A stretch of DNA of 64,000 nucleotides from Euryodendron excelsum (lineage: Eukaryota; Streptophyta; Magnoliopsida; Ericales; Pentaphylacaceae). Below, in pieces: positions 34,077 to 46,799 of this stretch. The stretch covers positions 57,888,183 to 57,952,182 of the forward strand of contig CM065377.1 in NCBI GenBank assembly GCA_033060915.1, in the 5' to 3' direction. The notes beneath the pieces were generated by a model. The model worked only from the letters and a program-made list of their open reading frames with translations. It was not told where the DNA came from and did not search any database. The first letter of the stretch is position 1. Each line of letters opens with the position of its first letter. Made by a program: the position numbers and the translations under genes.

Positions 34077-35600
34077 TCATGAGAGGGTGGGATACTGTGT
34101 GCACCTCTGGTAGAGGTAAACTTTGCAATCGTCCTTGGGACAAATGGTGGGGACATAAACTATTTCATCACAGCCGTCCGTTCGGTGGCGCTTGAAATCA
34201 ATCAACGATGTGAACATGGCGATGAAAAGGACCAAGTGGCTGATGGCGTACCTCTGGCCCACACACTGGTGAGCCCCAGCTCCGAATACTAGAAAGTTCT
34301 TTTTGTAAACCCGGTCCTCTTGTCTCTCTTCCATGAACCGGTCAGGATCGAACCGGTCTGGATCAACGAACCCCTGGAACGAGGACTCGTAAACCGACGG
34401 GAACACGATGGTGCCCTTCGGAATCGTGTAGTTCTCCGTCAACGGGAAGTCTTCACCGGCGATGTGCGGGACGAGCGTCGCCGGAGCCCGGATCCTGACG
34501 ACCTCCCGCGCCACTGCCTCGGTGTACTTCATTTCCCTCAATTGCTCCGCCGTGATCGGGGTGTTAGATTCCGGCGACCAGATCCCCGCGACCTCCCGGC
34601 GGATCTTGGCGAGGACCTCTGGGTGCGCGTCGAGGAGCGCCACCGCCCACAGCAGCGATGATGTGGATGCGTCCTGAGACGCGAAGAGGAAATCGAACAG
34701 GTGGCCGGCTATCTCGATGCTGCTAGTGTGCGGCGGCGCCGGCAACCCCGCCTCTGCAGCCGCCTCCACCTCCCTCAGAATATCCTGCATCCAGAAATCG
34801 ATCAAACAAGTCGGCTCGTGGCCGTCTTTCATCTTCTTCTTGCCCTCCTCGGCACATATAGCTAAGGTTTCGACGAGTCTCTTCACGCCGAGCCTCGCTT
34901 CGCGAAATGCGAACCCGGGAAAATCAATCGGAAGCTTCATCAACCCTACATTGAACAAATTGTAGTCAAAATTGAACCCCTCTTTCGATTTGGATGTCAG
35001 GTAAGGACCGACGAAGACGGTCTGAGAAGTCTCCAAATTCATGTCGCGACAGAGGAGGCGGAGGCTGATTGGCTCAGCCGGTGAATTGGAGGAGAGTCTC
35101 TGCCATTGAATCAGGTGTTTGAGTATGATAATCTGTTGAATTGAGGTGTAGGTGGAGAGTGCTTTGGGGCTGAAATTGGGGGCGATGCGGCGGCGGAGGT
35201 CCTTGTGATCTTGGCCGAACATGTAAATTAGGTTGTGCTCGCCGAAGAGCTTCTTGCCGAAGGGGTGGCCGACGAGGTGGAAGGCGTCGGGGCGGACATT
35301 GGCGAACACCTTGTGGGAGAGATCACTGGAGCGGATGAACACGATGAACTTTCCGATGATGTAGTTGGCGGATATGCCGAGGTGTGTCGACTTCGCCAGA
35401 GCGGATTGGTCCTCCCAAAACCTCGTCGGATTGCGTACCAGCGAAATGGCGTTGCCGATGAACGGAAATACCAGCGCCGGGCCTGGGATTGAGCTCTTCT
35501 TCTTCAAGAACACGATCTGTTCGAGGAAGAGCAGCAAGACCACAAGAGAGAAGATGTACGGTGCGCATGATGAGAGAGTAGTGGCCCAGGTTGAGTCCAT
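34077..35600 (-). CDS. CYP710A: Cytochrome P450 710A, sterol C-22 desaturase
   Basis: A single uninterrupted frame of 507 codons plus stop, the usual length and intronless layout of CYP710A. The enzyme introduces the C-22 double bond in the sterol side chain, converting beta-sitosterol to stigmasterol, in the endoplasmic reticulum. Visible features are an N-terminal membrane anchor (about residues 8-28, [20 protein letters not shown]), the proline hinge [15 protein letters not shown], and [20 protein letters not shown]. The I-helix FASQDAST spans residues 306-313, as in CYP710/CYP61. The K-helix E-x-x-R is Glu366-Arg369, with FDPDRF in the PERF region. The heme loop [14 protein letters not shown] has the iron-ligand Cys446. 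The frame stays open upstream of the ATG at 35600 through the TATA box into a MITE. I place the start at 35600 because family members begin there with a short anchor and because a TATA box lies 100 bp upstream. Confidence 0.97.
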   Translation of the reverse strand: MDSTWATTLSSCAPYIFSLVVLLLFLEQIVFLKKKSSIPGPALVFPFIGNAISLVRNPTRFWEDQSALAKSTHLGISANYIIGKFIVFIRSSDLSHKVFANVRPDAFHLVGHPFGKKLFGEHNLIYMFGQDHKDLRRRIAPNFSPKALSTYTSIQQIIILKHLIQWQRLSSNSPAEPISLRLLCRDMNLETSQTVFVGPYLTSKSKEGFNFDYNLFNVGLMKLPIDFPGFAFREARLGVKRLVETLAICAEEGKKKMKDGHEPTCLIDFWMQDILREVEAAAEAGLPAPPHTSSIEIAGHLFDFLFASQDASTSSLLWAVALLDAHPEVLAKIRREVAGIWSPESNTPITAEQLREMKYTEAVAREVVRIRAPATLVPHIAGEDFPLTENYTIPKGTIVFPSVYESSFQGFVDPDRFDPDRFMEERQEDRVYKKNFLVFGAGAHQCVGQRYAISHLVLFIAMFTSLIDFKRHRTDGCDEIVYVPTICPKDDCKVYLYQRCTQYPTLS

Positions 35601-35700
35601 TGTTGTTTTCTCTCTCCGGCTACGGGTTGCGGAGGAGTACACGGAGCTGGATGTAACAGTCCAGTCAAAAAGGGTGAGTTTGTAAGGTTTTGGGGTGGTC

Positions 35701-35717
35701 GATATATATATATATAG
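35701..35717 (-). promoter_or_regulatory. CYP710A TATA box
   Basis: On the gene strand CTATATATATATATATC lies about 100 bp before the start codon, followed by a pyrimidine-rich leader (CTCCTCCGC, GGAGAGAGAAAACAACA before ATG). It is the only TATA-like site close to the gene. Confidence 0.6.
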
Positions 35718-35986
35718 ACGACCGGAACTGGTGGAAAAAGGGGTGTGAAAACTAGAACAAGTGGAGGGAGACCAAACCTTTGAAACGTAATTGTCCAGAA
35801 AAGGATGCTGGAATGGTACAGGCAGACATTCTGATTTCACTGGATTTTGAATATCTAGAAGAGAGAGACAGAGAGACAGAGAGAGGCGGTTGGAAAAGTC
35901 CCCACGCTTTTCCTTTGAGAAGTCGTGGATTGAGCCCGTTCTATTTCTGGAGTGCGGGAAATTATTCAGGTTAACGGTCATTCTTA

Positions 35987-36746
35987 GGCCATGCTTGGTA
36001 TACGAAAATAAAAATGAAAATAAAATGGTCACTTTTATTTATCCGTTTGGTAGGATCAAAAAATAATATTATAAAAAATATAATAAAATAAAATTTTAGT
36101 GTATAATTTAAATTTTTAATAATATATTATATGCATAATATTAGAAGTATTATATATTTATTAAATATTATTGAGCATTTGTAATGGTGGTGACGGTGGT
36201 GGCGAACAGTGCAGATGGCGGCGGCGGCGGTGATGGTGAGTGTTATGCAGTGGTGGTTGGTGGCAATAGCTTGTGGTGGTGGTGAGTTACGCAATGGCGG
36301 TGGGGGGTGGTAACGGTGGCAGTGGATGATTAGTGATTGTGACCGGCAGTGGGTGTTGATGGTGGAGCGGAGGCGACGGTGGGTGATAGTAGTGGTGGAT
36401 GGCGGGTGGTACTAGTCGGTGGTGGTTAGTGGCGGTGGTGATGGTAAATTTTTTTAATTTTTTGATTTTAACTTTTTAATTTTTAAAATTAAAAAAATAA
36501 TTATCAAATAATTTTTTTTAAAAAAAAATTGACAACAAAAATTTTACCAAGTTTTGTTCTATGTTTTTATTTCATGTAGAAATAGAATGACTATTTTTAC
36601 TCTTAAAATAGGAAATGATCATTTTAACAAAATATGAGAATAAAATGATCATTTCAATTTCAAATAATAGTACCAAACAAAAGAATGAGAATGAAAGTGA
36701 AAATAGTCATTCAGTTTCATTTCATGCTCTTGTACCAAACATAGCC
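35987..36746. mobile_element. Tourist-like MITE (PIF/Harbinger type) upstream of CYP710A
   Basis: The terminal inverted repeats GGCCATGCTTGGTA (left) and, as reverse complement of the right end, GGCTATGTTTGGTA are flanked on both sides by the 3-bp target duplication TTA (35984-35986 and 36747-36749). Length is 760 bp. Subterminal sequences rich in AAAATGATCATTT repeat inwards. No transposase is encoded. TTA duplications and a GGsC-type TIR are typical of PIF/Harbinger MITEs. It starts about 390 bp upstream of the CYP710A ATG. Confidence 0.85.
36183..36448. repeat. GGT-rich minisatellite inside the MITE
   Basis: A region of about 265 bp is built from irregular repeats of GGTGGTGG, GGCGG and GGTGATGG. 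It stands out as G-rich against AT-rich MITE sequence on both sides. The asymmetry (G on plus, C on minus) is strong. Confidence 0.75.
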
Positions 36747-39700
36747 TTAGTATAACTATTTATTCATATAATGCAATGTGAAAAGAGAGACAACACTTTT
36801 AAAAAATCAAAGGTATCATCCTAATTGTATGGTAAGTTTTTAAATTTAAAATTTTTACCATATAAAATATTTTTTACGTGTGACAATTTAAATAGGATGT
36901 CATGTCAAATAAACATGATGACGTGATGTAACGATCACCCTAAATAATTAATTTGTCTACTGTTCTTAGAGCACCACTTGTCGTTGAATGACCCGGTACA
37001 ACAAGAGCATTGAATAATTTTTCTTTTAATTTGAGTCACGATTATGAGTTAAAACTGGTTTTATTTTGGAATCATAGATAACTTTTTATTTTTGTCATTG
37101 GTACATTATGTAGTATGTCTTAGTCTATTGTTTCGAAATTATCATTGTAAATATTATACATTTTTTTAGAAAATATTTATATTTTATTCATAGAATTTAA
37201 TGTGATAATTATTTAAAGTGATAACCACTTTTATAATATGTTTGTAAATATTTTTCTAGTACGTTCTTGTCTATGGGAGCCCACTACGTGAAGACTGAAG
37301 AGACGTTATCAAGTTTGCAGCAGCATTCTAGAGTCTGGAGTTCCAAGAAAAGCATAAATTCGCTAGGATTGAAGGATATGTATCACTATATATTTATATA
37401 TATATATATGATTGACAAAATTGACCAGATGTCAACTATTCAGCAGCATAAGCTTTGAAATTTGAAAGTACAGCTGTTTTGGTTCATCTGATCAAAAACG
37501 CATTGCCACTTTCAACGTGCATGTCAAAATATTTGGCCTTGATTGGCTTATGATATCGTAATAATAAAATAATATGACATCATCAGTATATTAAATATTT
37601 TTTTATTAAATGAACCACCTAATGATCCGGACGGAAAAAGCAAATTTTGCGTGAGATTAGCCGAAACATGCAGCACACAGTGGAAAATGCCGTAATAGTC
37701 TAGGATTTTAGACGGAACGAAACTAAGTTACATATGTACCATCTTTACATATTGAATCGTACCGGCCGATACATCCGAGACTGATAACAATGCTCCTGAC
37801 TAATTGTGGATTTGTCTGCTTATGCATGTGCGTCTTTACCTTTTGTCAAAACAAAAAAAAAAAAGTTAGGGTTTATTTGGAAATATTATCAATTTTCATT
37901 TTTTGTTGTGGGATGTAATTGTGTGTTTTTATTTTTTATTTTTTATAATCTAATGATGACATTTATAGGTTACCGTTCTGTTAACAGTAACAGATCAATG
38001 TTTTAGAATCAGAAAACATATCTATTTTAATTTTACTTTATGTTTTTTATTTTAAAAAAAAAACAGAAACTAAACGGACCCTAATTTTTTTATTGAGAAG
38101 AAAAGGTAGTGGTGATGGGGAGGAGTGTGGTGGAGGTGGGTGGGGCTTTAGTGCCAACGGCTTGTTTGAGTGTATGTACAAGCTTTTGATAGGTAGGAAA
38201 TGAAGCAGAAGACAATAGATATAATTAAAAGCATTTCTATATATTTTGATGAAAGTCTTGTAACTCATGTTGAATGAAAGTCTAATCATTTTTTAATTAG
38301 AAATCAAAATAATTGATATTTTAATTTAAAATGACAAGACGACAAAGAGTCATATCCACAGAGCAAGCAAGCCTCCCCAAACATTATATATATATATATA
38401 TATATAATCACACGAAATGAATTGGATTATGTGGTTAAAATGAGACTATTACTTTAACAATTCTTACTGCCATATTATACTGGTTGAATATTATGCGTAA
38501 CTCTTTTTTTTTTTTAAAAGAATAGACTTTTCCATTATATATTGGTAATTCAAACTTGGCCACTGATTGCATCATAAGATTCCCGTTGACAATTCAATAT
38601 GAAGAATTACAATTAGCATATGGAAAACGACCCTAATGACTCTATATAACAATTAGAATGTTCTTAAATTTCCTTCCTGGTATTGAGGGATATGTTGATA
38701 TAATTTATTTGATATAGAACTTCTATTTGAAACTAGAGAAAATAATGAATTTTTTTGTTTTATTTGGTTTACAGCTTGGGAAGGATGGAAAAGAAGAAGA
38801 AGAAGAAGAAGAAATAATATGATGGAAAGTTACTTTCCTTTTTAATATTAATCATCTTATTATTTTTCTTTCTACTTTCCTTTGATTTCAATCAAAGAAA
38901 CTGATTTTCCTTCCATTTCACTTTTATTTTTGTTGTAAAATCAAACAGAGGAAATTATCTACTTACCCTACAATCTTTCTTACTTTCTCTCTTTCCACAA
39001 ATAAGTGAAAATGGACTAATTGGTTACAGTAGAATAATGCTATACAAACATATATAGAAATAATTTTTTTTATTATATAAATATCATCATCACATCATTC
39101 TAATAAAAGTTTTTATATAAAAAAATTATATAATAACAAAAATTTTTGTTATGATATTGGTGATATAGGACAACAAGAAAACAAAAAAACTAGATAAAGG
39201 GAGAATTTCAACTAAGAATGCCACGCAAGCCAATAGGTGCCAAGGTGACAGACCCAAATCCCAGGAAGACCAAGTCAAAAGATGCCATGAGAGGGCAAGC
39301 GGGAATGAAGAGCACAAGGTTGGGGAGAAAGTACGGAATTAGAATTTTTTTCTTTAGCCCAGAGTATAGGTGTGAAAGAAGATAAAGTTAAACTTAGTGA
39401 ACAATACATATGAGGAATTTTTTTATTACGGAAATGTAGACTTTGTTTTATTAAATGAAGAAGAAAGAAAACAAGAATTTGAAAAGCTCAATGTTGGTAA
39501 TAAACGTTATCTAATAAGAAAGAATATTTTAGAGGATGATGACAGATAAATTGGGACTTGTATGCAATTTTTCATAAATTAATTATTAAATAAAAAAAAT
39601 CTTCTTGTAGTAATCAATTCATCTGAAAAATAAGAAAATCTTTAGGATAGGACAAACTCAAAGCTATAATTTTGAGTTGTTAGAATATTAGATAGCTATG

Positions 39701-40585
39701 CTAAATTTTTAAGGGCTACATCTGACAATGAAATTATTATAAGTAACGTATATTTTTTAAAATTTTAAAACTTGAGGGCCAATATACTAATTTGAATTTA
39801 AAATTTTGAAATTACAACCTATTCTAAATTTTAAGGCCACCAAGGCCCTTCCATAACCCCAAACATGAAGTAAGCACACCTTATAACTGGCTAAAGAGTT
39901 TGCAATGCATAAGGTTGGAGAGATTTTTCCATGGACCCGTAATGAAAAATAATATTTTTATACAAAATTTGTACAGAAACTTTCATTGGAATGATATAAC
40001 AGTGTTAGTAACAATTTTGTAATTAAAATTTCTTATAGTGGGTGTTTTGTTTTAGAGTAAATACTCTTATTTAGATACATCATTTTTGTATAAAAATTCT
40101 GTATAAATTTTCTGTTTGTATAGTATTACCCATATATTTGATTGAAAAATAATATTCTTCCAAAAAAATTATACAAAAAATTCAATCAAAATGACGTGAC
40201 GGTGGCATTTCTGTATATATTCAGTCCAACTTTCCTCATTGGTTGGTAAATGGGAAAACTTTCATTCTTGATTCCCAAATTCCTCATATATATATATAGA
40301 TATATAGATATACATATCCATATATATGTGTAGAAATGTGATGGGAATCATGTGAATGTTTCCTTCTAGGGAAGGATGAATTCTTCTACACTGGCATTTG
40401 GCACCATTGTGCTGTACATATACAAAGCTCAGCAAATGGCGAAGCTCAGCAGAGGAACCATCAGATTTGACCGTTATATAATGAGACTTATTTAGCATTG
40501 GTGTATTTATTTATGTCATAATGTTAAAACCAGGTTCCCAACAAGACAAAACCGGGTTCTTTCTCTCGTGTTGGTTTCGCTTGGG
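36638..40585. repeat. Tandem segmental duplication, copy 1
   Basis: Copy 1 of a two-unit tandem duplication. It begins inside the right part of the Tourist-like MITE (GAATAAAATGATCATTTCAA) and ends at TTTCTCTCGTGTTGGTTTCG followed by CTTGGGA. Long stretches match copy 2 at roughly 90% by eye, for example TCAACTATTCAGCAGCATAA, AGCCGAAACATGCAGCAC, and GGGAATCATGTGAATGTTTC. It has about 565 bp (36811-37375) that copy 2 lacks, plus a MITE-like insertion at 37869-38081. No gene was recognised. The short frames shared by both copies differ mostly by amino-acid-changing substitutions. Confidence 0.93.
37869..38081. mobile_element. MITE-like insertion present only in duplication copy 1
   Basis: About 213 bp bounded by GGGTTTATTTGG at the left and, read inverted, GGGTCCGTTTAG at the right. 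It is flanked by TTA on the left and TAA on the right. Copy 2 has only AAAGTTAGCTTTTTTATTG at the same place (41205-41225), which is the empty site. Ends and length fit a small Tourist-like MITE; the target duplication is imperfect. Confidence 0.6.
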
Positions 40586-43500
40586 AATAAAATGATCATT
40601 TCAATTTTAAATAGTGATACCAAATAAAAAAATAAGAATAAAAATGAAAGTCATTCCGTTCTATTTCATGCTCTTGTACCAAATATAGCTTTAGTGCAAC
40701 TATTTATCCATATGATGCTACGTGAAAAGAAAGACAATACTTTTAAAAAATTATATATTTATGGATATGTATCACCATATATATATTTATATATTGACAA
40801 AATTGATCAGATGTCAACTATTCAGCAGCATAAGCTTTGAAATTTGAAAGTACAGCTGTTTTGGTACTTCTGCTCAAAAACGCATTGCCACTTTCAACGT
40901 GCATGTCAACATATTTGGCCTTGATTGGCTTATGATATCGTATTAATAAAATAATATGACATCATCAGTATATTAAATATTTTTTTATTAAATGATCCCA
41001 CCTAATGATCCGGACGGAAAAAGCAAATTTTGCCTGAGATTAGCCGAAACATGCAGCACTAAGTTACATATGTGTCATTTTTACATATTAAATCGTACCG
41101 GCCGAAACATACGAGAGTGAAAACTGATAACATTAATGCTCCTGACTAATTGTGGATTTGTCTGCATATGTGTGCGTGTCTTTGTCTTTTGTCGTAACAA
41201 AAAAAAAAAGTTAGCTTTTTTATTGAGAAGAAAAGGTCGTGGTTATGGGGAGGAGTGTGGTGGAGGTGGGTGGCGCTTTAGTGCCAACGGTTTGTTTGAG
41301 TGTATGTACAAGCTTTTGATAGATGGGAAATGAAGCAGAAGACAATAGATATAATCAAAAGCATTTCTAGATATTTTGATGAAAGTCTTGTAACTCATGT
41401 TGAATGAAAGTCTAATCATTTTTTAATTAGAAATCAAAATAATTGATATTTTAATTAAAATGACAGGATGACAAAGAGTCATATCTACAGAGTAAGCAAG
41501 TCTCCCCAAACATTATATATATATATATATAATCACACGAAATGAATTGGATTACGTGGTTAAAATGAGACTATTACTTTAACAATTCTTACTGCCATAT
41601 TATACTGGTTGAATATTATGAGTAACTCTTTTTATTTTTTTAAAAGAATAGACTTTTCCATTATATATTGGTAATTCAAACTTGACCACTGATTGCATCA
41701 TAAGATTCCCGTTGACAGTTCAATATGAAGAATTACAATTAGCATATGGAAAACGACCCTAATGACTCAATATAACAATTAGAATGTTCATAAATTTCCT
41801 TCCTGGCATTGAAGGATATGTTGACATAATTTATTTGATATAGACCTTGTAGCTGGAATTTTTTGGGAAGGCTGTACCAAACTCTCAAGCCCACATTGAT
41901 GAATTCAAACTCTCTGTAAAAAAATAAAGTTAGAATGAGCCGACCCTTGTTGGGCCGATCACACTCCGACGATTAAGTTAGCAAGCTTAATCGAGATTAG
42001 AATGAATATAAGTTGTGTATACTTGGAGTCAGTTGTCCATACCTGACTCTCGAGGGTTCGAATATTTATAGTGTGATCAATGGAGTGTTTCGCTTCTTGC
42101 CTACTAGCATATCATCATGGCCTGCTGAGTAAGCATCACTGCATATCGCCGACTGACCGCGTACAGGGCCTGACTTACCGCCGCTGAGGAAGTCGGCTAA
42201 CTAAACGTGCACGTCGACGTCGTGTGGGGAGCCGCTCGTGCATTTAATTTAGGTCAACTCCGCATTTAATGCTCGAAGACCGCTAGTAGTTTGGGCTTGC
42301 CTTTAGCGGTTTGGGCCAAAGTTAGAAGGAGGTCGGCGACTTGAACCGGACCGTCTCTTAGCTCTGATTCAGACCGCCAAGCAACCCAACTATAATTCGT
42401 GTAAATTAGACATCACCCACTGGTTGGGCCGTGTGCTATTTCCCCACAGACCTTTTATTTGAAACTAGAGAAAATAATGATTTTTTTCTTTTATTTGGTT
42501 TTCAGCTTGGGAAGGATGGAAAAAGAAAGAAGAAGAAGAAGAAATATGATGGAAAGTTATTTTCCTTTTCAATAGTGATCATGATCCTATTATTTTTCTT
42601 TCTGCTTTCCTTTGATTTCAATCAAAGAAACTGATTTTCCTTCCATTTCACTTTAATTTTCGTTGTAAAATTGAACAAAGGAATTCTTACTTCCTCTCCT
42701 TCCACAAGTAAGTGGAAATGGACTAATTGATTACGGTAGAGTAATGCAATACAAATGTACATAAAGATAATTTTTTATTATATAAATGTCATTATCACAT
42801 ATTCTAATAGAATTTTTTATATAAAAAAATTACATAACAACAGAAATTTTCATTATGGTATAGGTGATATAGGACAACAAGAAAACAAAAGAACTAGGTA
42901 AAGGGGGAATTTCAACTAAGAATGCCACGTAAGCCAACCGGTGCCAAGGTGGCAGACCTAAATCCCTGGAAGACCAAGTCAAATGATGCCATGAGAGGGC
43001 AAGCGGGAATGAAGAGCACAAGGTCAGGGAGAAAGGACGGAATAAGAAATTTTTTCTTTAGTCCAGAGTACAGGTGTGAAAGAAGATAAAGTTAAACTTA
43101 GTGAACAATATATATGAGGAATTTTTTTATTACGGAAATGCAGATTTTGTTTTATTAAATGAAGAAGAAAGAAAAAAAGAATTTGAAAAGCTCAATGTTG
43201 GTAATAAACGTTATCTAATAAGAAAGAATATTTTAGAGGATGATGACAGATAAATTGGGACTTGTATGCAATTTTTCATAAATTAATTATTAAATAAAAA
43301 CAAATCTTCTTGTAGTGATCAATTCATCTGAAAAATAAGAAAATCTTTAGGATTGGACAAACTCCAAGCTATAATTTTGAGTTGTTGGAATATTAGATAG
43401 CTATGCTAATTTTTTAGGGCTACATCTGACAATGAAATTATTATAACTAACGTATATTTTATGAAATTTTAAAAGTTGAGGGCCAATGTACTAATTTTAA

Positions 43501-44287
43501 TTTAAAATTTTAAAATTACAACGTATCCGAAATTTTAAGGCGACCAAGGCCCTTCCATAACCCCAAGCACGAAGTAAGCACACCTTATAAAATGCTAAAG
43601 AGTTTGCAATGCATAAGGTTGGAGAGATTTTTCCATGTACCCATACTGGAAAATAATATTTTTATAAAAAATTTGTACAGAAACTTTAATTGGAATGATG
43701 TGGCAGTGATAGTGGCAGTTTTGTAATTAAAATTTCTTATAATGAATGTTTTGTTTTAGAGTAAATGCTCTTATTTAGATACATCATTTTGTATAAATTT
43801 TTTATTTATATAGTATTATCGATATATTTAATTAAAAAATAATATTCTTCCAAAAAAATTATACAAAAAATTCAACCAAAATAACGTGACGGTGGCATTT
43901 CTGTGATATATATTCAATCCAACTGTCCTCATTGGTTGGTAAATGGGAAAGCTATATATTCATTCTTGATTCCCAAATTCCTCATATATATATATATATA
44001 TATACATACATATACATATTCATATATGTGTAGAAATGTGATGGGAATCATGTGAATGTTTCCTTCTAGGGAAGGCTGATTTCTTCTACACTGGCATTTG
44101 GCACCATTGTGCTGTACATGTACAAAGCTCCAGCAAATGGCGAAGCTCAGCAGAGGAACCATCAGATTTGACCGTTATATAATGAGACTTATTTAGCATT
44201 GGTGTATTTATTTATGTCATAATGTTAAAACCAGGTTCCCAACAAGACAAAACCGGGTTCTTTCTCTCGTGCTGGTTTTGCTTGGGA
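40586..44287. repeat. Tandem segmental duplication, copy 2
   Basis: Copy 2 of the tandem duplication. It starts at the join CTTGG/GAATAAAATGATC, where the end of copy 1 meets MITE sequence, and ends at GCTGGTTTTGCTTGGGA. It carries a 601-bp solo LTR (41848-42448) absent from copy 1. It lacks the segment corresponding to 36811-37375 and the MITE-like insertion of copy 1. No gene was recognised. Confidence 0.93.
41848..42448. mobile_element. 601-bp solo LTR with perfect target duplication
   Basis: It begins TGTAGCTGGAATTTTTTGGG and ends ATTTCCCCACA, flanked by the 5-bp direct repeat GACCT (41843-41847 and 42449-42453). Copy 1 of the surrounding duplication has a single uninterrupted site (TAGAACTTCTATTTG), so the insertion postdates the duplication. 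The interior is GC-richer than its surroundings (for example CGACTGACCGCGTACAGGG) and has a TATTTATAG box at about 42063. No internal coding region is attached, so it is the product of LTR-LTR recombination. The parent family was not identified. Confidence 0.88.
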
Positions 44288-46075
44288 CTGTAACACAAGC
44301 AGTGTTAAAACCTAAGGCTACACCACCATTGTGCCACCAAGATTGTCATGAGGTGACCATATTTTATTAGAAGAATAACTTCAAAAAATAAAAACAACTA
44401 TAATGATAATAATAATAACAATAAAACGGTAGCTCAATGCACGAAGACTCCACCATTATACATATATAGCCTTTCGTATGTGGAGAATTTGTTTTGTGTT
44501 TTAAACTCAAGATGCTCAAGTCACATTAGAACAATAACTTTTCAACAACGCTAAGGCTCAATCTTTAACAATAATAGATGAATGTTACACAAAATAAAAA
44601 CTTTATACAAAATGATGTGATTGTTAGTAGTTCTTTTATTTTAAACCAAAACACCTACCATTTGGTTCAAAATTTCAAAAATCTACTGCTGGATCCTTTG
44701 ATTGAGTGTTCTGCATTAAAATTTGTAAGAATAAAACTTTTTATAACATTATACACAAAAAAAGAAATGTTAGCATATCCTTAAAGTCATGTTTGATCGG
44801 AGAGATGGGATTAGGTGGGATACAATCCCTCGAGATAGGATATCCTGTGAGATTGTATTTCGAAACTATGTATACTTAGAGTCACACGTTTGGTAGAACA
44901 CGTGATAAGTTGGTTAGGTATGTATTCCACGTTCGGTAGGAGGATAAGTTGGTTCAAGTAAGGATAAATGCTGAAATTGACAAATTTATCCTTGGGTCAT
45001 CAAATGGCCTTCTTTGGCCATAGGTCCAAAAAAAAAAAAAAAAAAGAACTAAAATCAATGAAGAAGAAGAGTGATAATAATGATTATAAAAATAAACAAA
45101 ATTTTAATTATACTGTATATAATGATATAACACCAATATAATGTAACATTAATAAAAATGTTATAATACAATATAACAATGTAATAGTAATATTCCAGTA
45201 ATATAATATATTATTATAATGTTATTATATAATGGTAAATTAATATAAATGTTGTTGATTAATGGTAATATTATTAATATAGTGCTTTGTAATTAATGTA
45301 TATTATATTTTATATAATATATGTATATTTATAGGAATATATTAACATAAAATTAAGTATACAAAATATTGATATAATCTTTTATATTAATATAATGATA
45401 GTATTAACCTTATATATATTAATGTATACGTGTAAAAAGGGTATTTTTGTGAAATTATATAGCACATAAGGGGTAGTTGTGAAAAAGTACATTTATCCCA
45501 CCAAGGCTTCTAGCCCGGGATATGGTGTCCCACATCCATAGAGAATAATTTAGTCCCATATATGATGTGAAATCTAATCGGAATAATTTATCCCATCGTA
45601 TTTGCTAGACCAAATATGGAATTAGTGGGGTCCACAATGGCTAGTCATTGTTCATATAATCTATGAAGTTTACATTAAGTGTAGAAAAAGTAATCTATAT
45701 GATCTCGAGAGAGTAAATCAGTTGAATCTCTAAACACCATATAGAAAAAAACAAAAAATGAATTGGCCATCGTAAGCATAGCTATCTTTATATTTAGTTA
45801 TTTACCTGAGGTGAGCCTTTTATCCTATATACTCTGTATTATATAATCCTCGAGGTAGGATAACTAATTCAACTAATTTGAGAATTTAAGTTTAGAAGTC
45901 AAATGATAAAATTACTTTCCAAGATCTTAATAATCTCATATTAATTGTCCCAAAATTATTTATTTCGCTTTTATCTCATTCCACGAGACAAACATGGCCA
46001 CAATTAAACACACTAATAAAGGGGTGCTTATTAACAATTGCATTGTACTAGTACAACAAGCAAGCTTGCCCAAAG

Positions 46076-46115
<40 letters not shown>

Positions 46116-46799
46116 TGTGAGTGTGTTTATGCCTCTTTGTTGGGTGTGTGCCTAAGTGGGATAGATTCAGAGGTACATAGAGAATCACGACTAAACAACA
46201 TTTTTGCATTAATATAAATTATGACTCATTTGGTAGAGTTTAAATATAGAGTCCATTTAGTAAATGTTTTTTATTTTTTTTCAAAAAAAATAAATAAAAG
46301 TGTTTGTTTTCTATTTTTTGTTTTTAGTTGTTTACAAAATTTTAAAAAATAAAATAAAAAAAATTAAAATGAGTGTGTTCTCTGTTTCTAAAATATTAGT
46401 ATGGTACTGTTGGTACAACGATAACTTATATTTGCCTATCACCAAATCATAAAAAACACTCAACAAAAACACACAGCAAAAGCACGCAACAAAAAATGAA
46501 AACTGATAACATTATCAAATGGACTCCTATTGTGTTTTTTTTTTTTTCTAAACTTTTTTAACTTTTTAACGTTTGTAAGCTAATATAAGTAAAAAAAAGC
46601 AAAAACTAAAAAAATTCAACTTTTATGCTTATAAGCTAAAAGCTAGAGCGAAAAAGCTTGAAAAAAATTATATCAAACTAGCCCTCAACAGAAATTTCTT
46701 ATGGAGTGATACCGACAGGAGAAAAAGATACACGTACACCTCATCAACGGGAGAAATAATTTAATACTTTTAGAGTACCACATGTTCTTATTTTTCAAT
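44288..46799. other. Intergenic AT-rich region with MITE-like sequences
   Basis: No gene. At 44785-46001 the outer ends read CATGTTTGATCGGAGAGATG and, inverted, CATGTTTGTCTCGTGGAATG, with CCCTCGAGATAGGAT and CCTCGAGGTAGGAT also in inverted order inside, so this is probably one old or two nested MITEs. A further inverted end lies at about 45615. A (CT)n tract occupies 46079-46111. The stretch 45050-45460 is almost pure A/T. Confidence 0.45.
46079..46111. repeat. (CT)n microsatellite
   Basis: About 16 perfect CT units in intergenic DNA. Confidence 0.95.

Noticed and set aside
34320..35685. Several plus-strand ORFs opposite CYP710A
   Set aside because: They are antisense readings of the GC-rich CYP710A coding sequence without any domain of their own.
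35601..36032. In-frame upstream extension of the CYP710A frame by 144 codons
   Set aside because: It has no ATG start at its far end, runs through the TATA box and into the Tourist-like MITE, and family members start at the position corresponding to 35600.
39218..39385. Small basic ORF (MPRKPIGAKVTDPNPRKTKS...) present in both copies of the tandem duplication (second copy at about 42923)
   Set aside because: Nearly all differences between the two copies change the amino acid, as expected for unconstrained sequence. No homology was recognised.
40262..40498. Minus-strand ORF repeated at 43929-44162
   Set aside because: Repeated only because the DNA is tandemly duplicated. The frames differ by indels, and the start lies in an AT microsatellite region.
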